From: Thermoplasmata archaeon | GTDB taxonomy: Archaea > Thermoplasmatota > Thermoplasmata > Thermoplasmatales > Thermoplasmataceae | Direction of reading: 5' to 3' | Length of the DNA stretch: 5,739 bases | Assembly (NCBI GenBank): GCA_021804185.1 | Contig: JAJZKL010000092.1 | Coordinates: forward strand, 1-5,739 | Part shown: positions 1-5,739 of the stretch, piece by piece | Layout: every line of letters starts with the position of its first letter | Numbering within the stretch: position 1 is the first letter of the stretch | Notes under the pieces: model-generated | Database searches by the model: none | The model's input: only the letters and a program-made list of their open reading frames with translations | What the model was told of the DNA's origin: nothing | Position numbers and translations under genes: made by a program

Positions 1-216
1 TCTTAACGCAGGAATTTTATCTAAATAATCTTCTCCCATTGCTCCTGACGCTGTTAAAAATTCATCTCCGTCATATCTGATGAATGACAGGAAGGAAGCA
101 GCGAGAATTTTTGATTCGGACTGCGCGCATTTGGACAATTCAATTGTGTCCGAACCTATCATATTATAGCGAATTCCGCATCCTGCTCTCGGGTTTACAA
201 AGAACGCTACTTTCAT
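1..216 (-). CDS. NAD kinase-like protein, COG3199 type (N-terminal fragment, runs off the window)
   Basis: Only the first 72 codons are present; the rest lies beyond position 1. The fragment opens with a beta strand and turn, MKVAFFVNPRAG, followed by IGSDT at residues 20-24 and a later FLTASGAMGED (residues 53-63). This order of motifs matches the start of the archaeal/bacterial ATP-NAD kinase-like family COG3199, where members typically read NPIAGMGG, KGTDG and then a TAPGxMGED-like stretch. Family members are thought to phosphorylate NAD to NADP using ATP or polyphosphate, in the cytosol. The GGDGT-type catalytic loop would be outside the window, so activity cannot be judged. The ATG at 214-216 is chosen because GAAGGT (224-229) sits 7 nt upstream. 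The gene starts 4 bp after the M50-like gene stop and is probably the next gene of the same operon. The glycine-rich turn is divergent from the family norm. Family call from remembered motifs, not an alignment. Confidence 0.75.
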   Translation of the reverse strand, partial: MKVAFFVNPRAGCGIRYNMIGSDTIELSKCAQSESKILAASFLSFIRYDGDEFLTASGAMGEDYLDKIPALR

Positions 217-220
217 TTCT

Positions 221-1921
221 TTAACCTTCTATTACTGATATAGCTGCGTCAAATGAAGAATTATAAGCAACTACATATAAGGGCGAGCTATATTTTTTCA
301 TGACAATAGGTATCTTCAGTGCCCTTGATGGAGATACTGTTATCCCCTTTAACATAACTGAATATGATGAATTGAAATAGGATACACCACCGTTTACTTC
401 CATTTGAAAGCTGTCTCCGGAACTGAATTCTGCGACGTTCAGAGTCTCGTTGGCAACAGATGAAAGCGAAAGAACAGCACCAGTCAGGTTTGCACCCATA
501 AACTTGTAATATGGATTTGAGTAATTGAACTGGAACAACTCTGTCTCGTTTACGCCCATAACCATCATCCGCACACTCTTGGAGTATGTACCGGAATATA
601 CCGTGAAGTTATAATTGTAGACTCCAGGTGATCCTAGCGCTGTTGAATGGAATGTAAATGAATAGTTTCTTTTTCCCCCTGAAGGAATTGGGGCACCAGA
701 ACCAGAGATATGAAGGTCCCCTGCGGGAGAAAATGAAAAACCAGGTATTATTGAGGAAGCCCCGTTATTTATTATCGTAGCCTGAAATGAGATGTTCCCA
801 TTGTGGCCGTTATATTCTATGAAGGCGTTTGTGCTTGTTGTAACATTAAACTGATTCAGTGATGTGTGGATTGGCACAGGGGCGATGCCTGCTACCAGAA
901 CAACGAATGAGATAACTATGAGAAACTTCGAACTCTGTCTGAGAGGGTTAGCGTTATTTAAAGCCTGAGGGCCCTTTAAACCTACTAATATTGCAAACAG
1001 TGCAAGTATAATCCACGGGTCATAGAAGATTGTTAGAACAACAATAACAAGAAGAGAAGCATATGAAAAGTAAACACTATTTCTCCCAAGGAACGAGGAG
1101 CTGATCAGTCCCCCGTCCAGAAATCCTAAAGGCAGCGCATTAAACGATGTAGTTATCAGCCCGACCCAACCAGCAAATGCAAGAGTGTCTGGTATTGCAC
1201 TGGTTGGGATGAACCTGCCCATGATGAGGCCTATGAATACCGGGGAACCTATCTTCTGGACTGGCAAATTTACTGCCTGAGTTGCAGGAGGAATAGCTGT
1301 GGTGTAAACCGATCCGATTACATAGAAAACAAGAGACACCGCAAATCCTATCACAAGTGAATAGGAGGCTACTTCGATCATTATTCTCCTGCTTCTGTAT
1401 GGAGTACTTGGCGAGTTTATGAGTCCCATTGTCCCAAGGCCCAGTGGATCAGGAATAATTATTGAAGGAGAATATTTCATCCCATTCTTCTTCAGAACAG
1501 CATACTTGATTGACTCCCGGGAGGCCATTATGACCGATATCGGAACAAGGTAGAAGAGAATAGAGGAGCCAAGATTGTAGAGCATTGCCCCCTCCGGGTC
1601 GTATGATGACTGGTAAGAGAAGCCAAAATACACAATAGATACCAAAGCCGCAATGAGGAGCCCTGTCTTTATGTATCTCTCCGACCTTGTTTCACTGCTG
1701 ATAGTCCTAACAAGAGATATCTTTACCGGTGATTCTCCCACTGTAAATGCCACTATCCCATGTTTTTCAAGCTCTTTAGCAAGATTTTCGAAGTTCTCCT
1801 CTGGATATGAATCAAAATTTTCTACTGTAAATGATGGATTTACTGAATCACTGTCCCATGACGAGAAGTCAAAGTACTTTTTTACTATAGCCTTCAAGGC
1901 ATCCTGGCTTAATTCCTTCAA
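221..1921 (-). CDS. M50/site-2-protease-fold membrane protein, probably catalytically inactive, with glycosylated C-terminal ectodomain
   Basis: This 566-residue protein has three parts. Residues 1-80 form a soluble acidic N-terminal domain, as in many archaeal M50 proteins. Residues 83-350 contain seven or eight hydrophobic segments (about 83-102, 115-133, 183-203, a weak one 222-240, 245-265, 283-300, 302-316, 332-350). Residues 351-566 form a beta-rich domain with ten N-x-S/T sequons (N359, 376, 419, 438, 458, 466, 478, 491, 517, 554), so it should face outside. The membrane core follows the M50 (COG1994/COG0750-like) pattern: IIIPDP and GLGTMGLI at 154-168, AFAGWVGL at 248-255, then N261-A-L-P264 and L268-D-G-G271, the second active-site motif. 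The zinc motif HExxH, expected after the second helix, reads R135-E-S-I-K139: only the glutamate remains. The histidine that commonly follows LDGG is leucine. Proteolysis is therefore unlikely; a scaffolding or chaperone-like role is inference. The start is TTG (1919-1921), the only reasonable start in frame, 8 bp after the alaS stop with AGGGT upstream. Confidence 0.85.
   Translation of the reverse strand: MKELSQDALKAIVKKYFDFSSWDSDSVNPSFTVENFDSYPEENFENLAKELEKHGIVAFTVGESPVKISLVRTISSETRSERYIKTGLLIAALVSIVYFGFSYQSSYDPEGAMLYNLGSSILFYLVPISVIMASRESIKYAVLKKNGMKYSPSIIIPDPLGLGTMGLINSPSTPYRSRRIMIEVASYSLVIGFAVSLVFYVIGSVYTTAIPPATQAVNLPVQKIGSPVFIGLIMGRFIPTSAIPDTLAFAGWVGLITTSFNALPLGFLDGGLISSSFLGRNSVYFSYASLLVIVVLTIFYDPWIILALFAILVGLKGPQALNNANPLRQSSKFLIVISFVVLVAGIAPVPIHTSLNQFNVTTSTNAFIEYNGHNGNISFQATIINNGASSIIPGFSFSPAGDLHISGSGAPIPSGGKRNYSFTFHSTALGSPGVYNYNFTVYSGTYSKSVRMMVMGVNETELFQFNYSNPYYKFMGANLTGAVLSLSSVANETLNVAEFSSGDSFQMEVNGGVSYFNSSYSVMLKGITVSPSRALKIPIVMKKYSSPLYVVAYNSSFDAAISVIEG
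224..229 (-). promoter_or_regulatory. Ribosome-binding site of the NAD kinase-like gene
   Basis: Read on the minus strand the bases are GAAGGT, followed by a 7-nt spacer and the ATG at 214-216. The site overlaps the last codons of the upstream membrane-protein gene, whose TAA is at 221-223. This fixes the start codon and suggests translational coupling of the two genes. Confidence 0.55.
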
Positions 1922-1929
1922 TTTGGACC

Positions 1930-4611
1930 CTAGCTTCCAGCTTCAACTAAAATCTCCCTTATTAATTTTGCATCTGTTCCAATCTTAAATTTGAGCCTGA
2001 CAACTTTTTTGCTGTTGGTCTCTATCTCGATGTGTTCAACCTGCTGCTGTATTATTTTCATTACTTCACTCGCAAAGCCTGCCGGCGAGTAAATTCCCAG
2101 CCCCGAACTGGAATTGTTAAAGAGTATTGCACCTTCCATGTTCGCAGAGAGAATATACTTTCCAAGGAAATCCTCAATTTTCTGGTCCTGTATTTCTGCC
2201 ACGTGGTAAGATTCTTTACCGATCTTTATTTTTTCAGATCTGGAGATAATATACTCTGATTCTCTCCTCACCATTTCCTGAATTTCGTTGCGCAATTTCA
2301 TGTTTTCTTCATGCATTTTCTGCACAGATTCGCCTATTTTTGATGAACTGACTCTGAGAGTGGAAGAAATGGAATCTAACTCAGACTTAATTCTATTCAC
2401 ATAGTCAAATGCTGCAGGACCAGCGCAGAATGTTATTCTTTGGATTCCTTCCTGTATGCTCTCTGCCTTCAGTATTTTGAAGAAACCTATCTCAGAGGTA
2501 TTTTTCAGATGAGTCCCACCACATCCCTCAGCATCTATGTCAGCAATTTCCACGACCCTTATCTTGTCATCCTCCGGGACTCCCCCTTCAAAAAGACGGA
2601 ATCCGTAATGTTCTATGGCTCTGTTCCACTCTATATTCCTGACAGTTATGCGGTGCCCTTCTGTTATCGCCTTGAATACTGACCTCTCTATTCTAATTAT
2701 CTGCTCCTCTGATAGTTTCTCATAATGTGTGAAATCAATTCTGGAGGATTCATATCCCTTCTGTACTCCTGTCTGCCAGACATGAGGGCCAAGTTCTTTG
2801 ATGAGAACTCCCAGCAAAAGGTGGGTGGCTGAGTGGTGAACAGTGTGGCGGAGTCTTTTATCCTGGTCAATCTTTCCTATGATCCTTGAAGATTCCGGAA
2901 TTTCTCCTGAGAGATGATGTACCACAGATTTCCCAGACTTCTCTGCCTTAAGCATGTCCACCTTCTTCCTGCCATAAATGAACTCGCCAGTATCTGATGG
3001 CTGGCCCCCTCCTTCAGGATAGAAGGCAGTCTGGTTTGTTATTATGTCCCTGCCCCTGGAGAAAAGAACTATGGCGTTGAATTCACTAATGGAGGTGTCA
3101 TCATAGTAAAGAGGTCTTGTATAAATATCGGGGAATTGCTCCTGATGTTTTGTTCCCTTTTTCCTTCCAAGGTTTTCGTGTTTAGATACAACCAGCGAAC
3201 GTATATTTTCCGGGACCGGAACGTCAGTATTCCTTTCCTCCTTAATCACTCTTGCAACAAATTCAGGGTTCAGGCCTTCAGATTCATAAAGAGTTATGAA
3301 GTCTCCCTCTGATATGATCCTTTTTCTGTCAAAAAGCCTGAGTATTGTATTTCTGCCTCTTGACATAAGGTCTCTGTACTTTTCCTTCTCGATTGACAGA
3401 ATCCGCTGAATGAAGGCCATGTCAAGGTCTGGCAGTATCTTTCCAATGATTCTCTTATGAATGGAGATAAGGTCTATGATATTTGTATCAAGATGGAGCC
3501 TTTCAATTAGGTACTCTGATCGTCTGATAAGAAGCCTAAGCAGGTAGCCTACCTTCACGTTTGATGGGATTACGTAATTTGAGAGCATTATGGTGATTGT
3601 TTTTGTATGATCACAGAGGGCGAAAATATCCCTGTAAAGAGAATAAGTTTCAGCTATCTCCCCTATGCTTCCCGGAAATTCTTTATCTAAGGTGTTGAGA
3701 AGACTTGACTGACTGAATGGTTCTAGAGTGGCAGATATCTCGGATACCCTTTTCAGTAGAGATGTGTCAAATTTTACGCCAGTTTTCTCTGCAATATAGG
3801 TCAGAACCTCTGGGAATACTGCCTGATAGATTGTACTTGAGCCCTGTGACAGCCAGACCAGCCTTTCCAGGCCGTAGCCCGTGTCCACTATTTTAAGTGG
3901 CATTTTAGAGTACTTTTTGCCATCGATCTCAAATTCACCATCTTCATTTTCTATGAGGTCCATGAACACAAGGGTTGCAACCTCTACCCCTTTGATGAAT
4001 ACTTCGAAGGCATTGCCACCGTTTCCGCCGCCGGACCATGGCTTCTCTTTGAATGTTATAAGATCTGGCTCAATGTGAAGCCTGGATGTAAGGAATTCGA
4101 AGCAGTAGGAAACTGTTTCTTCCTTCCAGTAGACCTGTTCTCTTTCGCTGTTAAAGGCATCATGACACATCATCTCAAAACTTGAGAGGTGGCGTCCTGT
4201 ATTTCCAACGAGATCTATGTCATTCATCCTTATTGATGGCTGGGACATTACCAGTGGGTTGCTTGGAGGTTTAACCCTTCCCGAGGTAACATGAGGCTGG
4301 AAGTCATAAATTGAGGCGTTAACGAGCAGTACATCATCTCTCCATCTGGGAACAACTGGATAGGGTTTTACCACCCCATGAGACCCCTTGAAGAAATCAA
4401 TGAAGGCTGTTCTCATCCCTTCCATATCATATGGTCTGTCGGTTGTTGAAGTACCTATGAATGTATAGGAGTCACAGGCAGGGTCACCACAGGTTGTTCT
4501 CTCCCGGGATTTGGTCCAGAAGAAGCCACCGCAGGAGACACATCTCCTGTTTTCAAATCCATTTCTGTGAAAGAATTCCAGATTCAGTTCCTGATTCTGG
4601 CTCTCTGGCAT
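1930..4611 (-). CDS. alaS: Alanyl-tRNA synthetase, archaeal type
   Basis: This cytosolic class II synthetase (893 residues, normal for archaea) charges tRNA-Ala with alanine and hydrolyses mischarged Ser/Gly-tRNA-Ala. An archaeal N-terminal zinc module has C24, C27, C41 and C46. The catalytic domain follows: RWRDD at 89-93, FQPHVTSG at 104-111, GRHLSSFEM at 139-147, the glycine loop at 194-199 and motif 3, DTGYGLER, at 243-250. The middle holds the helical tRNA-binding region. The editing domain shows TAFYPEGGGQP (528-538) and the zinc ligands H593, H597, C697 and H701 within HSATH and CGGTH. A probable coiled coil spans about 740-790, and a short C-terminal domain about 800-893. All synthetic and editing signatures are intact, so the enzyme should be active. 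The C-terminal domain looks diverged: I cannot find its usual glycine-rich stretch. The ATG directly follows the TGA of the methyltransferase gene, with a strong GGAGG site 8 nt upstream. Confidence 0.98.
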   Translation of the reverse strand: MPESQNQELNLEFFHRNGFENRRCVSCGGFFWTKSRERTTCGDPACDSYTFIGTSTTDRPYDMEGMRTAFIDFFKGSHGVVKPYPVVPRWRDDVLLVNASIYDFQPHVTSGRVKPPSNPLVMSQPSIRMNDIDLVGNTGRHLSSFEMMCHDAFNSEREQVYWKEETVSYCFEFLTSRLHIEPDLITFKEKPWSGGGNGGNAFEVFIKGVEVATLVFMDLIENEDGEFEIDGKKYSKMPLKIVDTGYGLERLVWLSQGSSTIYQAVFPEVLTYIAEKTGVKFDTSLLKRVSEISATLEPFSQSSLLNTLDKEFPGSIGEIAETYSLYRDIFALCDHTKTITIMLSNYVIPSNVKVGYLLRLLIRRSEYLIERLHLDTNIIDLISIHKRIIGKILPDLDMAFIQRILSIEKEKYRDLMSRGRNTILRLFDRKRIISEGDFITLYESEGLNPEFVARVIKEERNTDVPVPENIRSLVVSKHENLGRKKGTKHQEQFPDIYTRPLYYDDTSISEFNAIVLFSRGRDIITNQTAFYPEGGGQPSDTGEFIYGRKKVDMLKAEKSGKSVVHHLSGEIPESSRIIGKIDQDKRLRHTVHHSATHLLLGVLIKELGPHVWQTGVQKGYESSRIDFTHYEKLSEEQIIRIERSVFKAITEGHRITVRNIEWNRAIEHYGFRLFEGGVPEDDKIRVVEIADIDAEGCGGTHLKNTSEIGFFKILKAESIQEGIQRITFCAGPAAFDYVNRIKSELDSISSTLRVSSSKIGESVQKMHEENMKLRNEIQEMVRRESEYIISRSEKIKIGKESYHVAEIQDQKIEDFLGKYILSANMEGAILFNNSSSGLGIYSPAGFASEVMKIIQQQVEHIEIETNSKKVVRLKFKIGTDAKLIREILVEAGS

Positions 4612-5367
4612 TCACTCCGCCTCCTTTCTGTAGATGAAAATAACTCTCTCCTTTACTATGGTTAGATCTTCCGGATCTATGTCTGCATTGATCAGGCTCT
4701 CACCGGAAATGGATTTAAGGTAATTCAAGCAGGCTTTTCCCTCTTCTGAGTCTTCCTTTACTGGGCTGAGGAAGTCTTGGAATGCAATTCTCTCCTTTGT
4801 TGAATATATTTTAACCTCTGAAAAACCACTTTTAGAAATCAGGTCACGCCAGTATTCCACTGTCGGAGCTTCTACATGGGAGCTGTCCCTGAGAATTTCA
4901 AGCCTATTTCTCACATTGTCCTTATCTTTTTCGGGCCTTACCATATCAATGAGGGCAAATAACCCTCCAGCTTTCAGGACTCTTTTTGACTCCCTGACGA
5001 ATGCACCTTTGTCAGGAAAATGATGGGCGGCCCTTCTGCAGGTAACGAGATCAAAAATTCCATCCCCCAGCCCACTATCTTCAACCCTGCCCTTGAGGAA
5101 TTTGATGTTGTGCAAACCTGACTTTCCAGCCAGCGAGATCGCATTGGATAACATCTCTTCAGTGGCATCAAGCCCTACGACCTCCAAAACAAATGGGGCA
5201 ATTGCCATGGCTGTAAATCCAGTTCCAGTGGCCATATCCAGCACATTCCAGTTTTTCTTTGGATTGATAATGGAGAGAAGAGATCTGAGATCCTCACCGT
5301 TTTTGTGTGATTTGCTCCTTGCATATTCTGTAGCATGCTTTGAAAAGTAATCCTCAAATGAAGACAT
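4612..5367 (-). CDS. Class I SAM-dependent methyltransferase (UbiE/YcgJ-like, substrate unknown)
   Basis: The 251-residue soluble protein is a Rossmann-fold methyltransferase of the Methyltransf_11 type. Motif I is VLDMATGTGF (42-51). The acidic residue expected to bind the SAM ribose is D67 in VVGLDATEEML (63-73). CRRAAHHFPD (110-119) is characteristic of the COG2226 group that includes Bacillus subtilis YcgJ, and VLKAGGLFALIDM (130-142) is the post-motif strand. The C-terminal 100 residues form a helical, charged cap that would set substrate specificity. Family members methylate small molecules or cofactor precursors, but nothing here identifies the substrate. The ATG at 5365-5367 is supported by AAGGT (5377-5381) with a 9-nt spacer and by the family's usual N-terminal F...A..Y..S pattern. 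It is the first gene after a 76-bp gap and abuts alaS with no spacing, so the two are almost certainly cotranscribed. A tRNA-related role is possible from context alone. Confidence 0.9.
   Translation of the reverse strand: MSSFEDYFSKHATEYARSKSHKNGEDLRSLLSIINPKKNWNVLDMATGTGFTAMAIAPFVLEVVGLDATEEMLSNAISLAGKSGLHNIKFLKGRVEDSGLGDGIFDLVTCRRAAHHFPDKGAFVRESKRVLKAGGLFALIDMVRPEKDKDNVRNRLEILRDSSHVEAPTVEYWRDLISKSGFSEVKIYSTKERIAFQDFLSPVKEDSEEGKACLNYLKSISGESLINADIDPEDLTIVKERVIFIYRKEAE
4620..4627 (-). promoter_or_regulatory. Strong Shine-Dalgarno site of alaS
   Basis: On the minus strand the bases read AAAGGAGG, ending 8 nt before the alaS ATG at 4609-4611. It lies inside the last codons of the methyltransferase gene, whose TGA (4612-4614) touches the alaS ATG. 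This is the best ribosome-binding site in the window, consistent with a need for high alaS translation from an internal operon position. Confidence 0.8.
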
Positions 5368-5376
5368 AATTACTTT

Positions 5377-5381
5377 ACCTT
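5377..5381 (-). promoter_or_regulatory. Ribosome-binding site of the methyltransferase gene
   Basis: The minus strand reads AAGGT, 9 nt before the ATG at 5365-5367. It is a moderate match to the archaeal anti-Shine-Dalgarno partner and supports the chosen start. Confidence 0.5.
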
Positions 5382-5413
5382 ATTTTTTCCCTGATTAAGA
5401 AATTTGCCTGAAT

Positions 5414-5421
5414 GCTTTATG
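5414..5421 (-). promoter_or_regulatory. Possible weak TATA box for the methyltransferase-alaS operon
   Basis: The only non-coding gap of any size in the window (5368-5443) contains CATAAAGC on the minus strand, preceded by purine-rich bases (AAAGGAT) that could act as a BRE. A start about 25 nt downstream would give a leader of roughly 24 nt that still contains the AAGGT site. The match to an archaeal TATA element is poor, so read-through from the fibrillarin-like gene is an equally good explanation. No clear U-rich terminator is seen in the gap. Confidence 0.2.
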
Positions 5422-5443
5422 ATCCTTTACTGGCACTGTCTAT

Positions 5444-5739
5444 TCAGGAAAGAACCACCAGATAATTAGCAATTGAGTAGGGCGATAGGTCAACCAGCTG
5501 CCTCACCCTGTAGTTCTCAATGCCTTCAAGCTGGCTCTTCAGGACCTCCTCGTTACCCTTCCTGCTAGTAACCGCCCTTACCTTTATTATGAGAATTCCA
5601 GATTCTATGCCTTTGAAGGATGATGATACAGTATTGAATATCTGTGCCTGGTTCCTCTGTGCTATATCCTGATACAGAACCTCTGGTTTCTCAATGAAAT
5701 GCCTGTATTTCTCAATTTTCAATGCATCTTCAAGAATGG
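5444..5739 (-). CDS. flpA: Fibrillarin-like rRNA/tRNA 2'-O-methyltransferase (C-terminal part, 5' end outside the window)
   Basis: About 98 C-terminal codons are present. The reading frame is open to the window edge, and the residues before the TTG at 5720-5722 (ILEDA) also fit the family, so that TTG is internal and not a start. KYRHFIEKPEVLYQDIAQ followed by NQAQIF is the hallmark stretch of archaeal fibrillarin (usual form YRHLVEKVDVIYQDVAQPNQ), and IIKVRAVTSRK matches the later AIKARSIDVTK strand. The end, LEGIENYRVRQLVDLSPY, fits the conserved final helix and strand. Fibrillarin is the catalytic SAM-dependent subunit of the archaeal box C/D ribonucleoprotein, working with Nop5 and L7Ae to 2'-O-methylate rRNA and tRNA at guide-RNA-selected sites. 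The usual partner gene nop5 may lie upstream, outside the window. The stop is TGA at 5444-5446, 76 bp before the methyltransferase gene. Confidence 0.92.
   Translation of the reverse strand, partial: ILEDALKIEKYRHFIEKPEVLYQDIAQRNQAQIFNTVSSSFKGIESGILIIKVRAVTSRKGNEEVLKSQLEGIENYRVRQLVDLSPYSIANYLVVLS

Noticed and set aside
1653..1988. Plus-strand open frame of 111 codons
   Set aside because: It lies antisense to the well-supported M50-like gene and the alaS end, has no recognisable motif, and its composition follows from the opposite strand.
2032..2682. Two plus-strand open frames opposite alaS
   Set aside because: The region encodes conserved AlaRS editing and C-terminal sequence on the minus strand; the plus frames are shadows.
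5215..5245. Methyltransferase motif I with alanine instead of the first glycine (DMATGTG)
   Set aside because: The A-T-G-T-G form is common in the COG2226/UbiE-like group, so it does not suggest loss of SAM binding.
5093..5357. Open frames on both strands inside the methyltransferase gene
   Set aside because: They overlap the conserved SAM-binding domain in other frames and show no family signature or own ribosome-binding site.
5368..5443. Possible transcription terminator or small RNA in the 76-bp gap
   Set aside because: There is no convincing U-run on the transcribed strand and no stable inverted repeat; the gap is too short for a typical box C/D RNA with clear boxes.
5720..5722. TTG as the start of a separate 92-residue protein
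   Set aside because: The frame stays open upstream to the window edge and the preceding residues (ILEDA) match fibrillarin, so this is an internal leucine of a longer gene.

Overview
The window looks like chromosomal DNA from a euryarchaeote, most plausibly one related to the Thermoplasmatales. The main support is a full-length archaeal-type alanyl-tRNA synthetase with an N-terminal zinc-binding module. The end of a fibrillarin-like RNA 2'-O-methyltransferase, a COG3199-type NAD kinase start and short Shine-Dalgarno-led intergenic gaps agree with this. Base composition is moderate (mid-40s % GC by eye). The order-level assignment is inference; the archaeal assignment is firm.

All five genes lie on the minus strand, so transcription runs from high to low coordinates. 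At the right edge is the 3' end of the fibrillarin-like gene (5444-5739, its 5' part outside the window). After a 76-bp gap with a possible weak promoter comes a tightly packed set: a class I SAM methyltransferase (4612-5367), alaS (1930-4611, its ATG directly after the methyltransferase stop), an eight-helix-class membrane protein of the M50/site-2-protease fold (221-1921, 8 bp after alaS, TTG start), and the first 72 codons of a COG3199 NAD kinase-like gene (1-216, 4 bp after the membrane protein). Spacings of 0, 8 and 4 bp, with ribosome-binding sites inside the preceding genes, indicate one translationally coupled operon.

The genes do not form an obvious pathway. Two serve translation or RNA maturation (alaS, fibrillarin); the others are a methyltransferase of unknown substrate, a membrane protein and a cofactor kinase. 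The most interesting object is the membrane protein. It keeps the M50 scaffold, including the second active-site motif (N-A-L-P ... L-D-G-G), but the zinc-binding HExxH motif reads R-E-S-I-K, so it should be a catalytically dead protease (pseudoprotease). It also carries a roughly 210-residue C-terminal domain rich in N-glycosylation sequons. A second oddity is the C-terminal domain of AlaRS, which seems to lack the glycine-rich signature usual for that domain.

I see no mobile element, CRISPR array, rRNA or tRNA gene, long repeat, or plus-strand gene.
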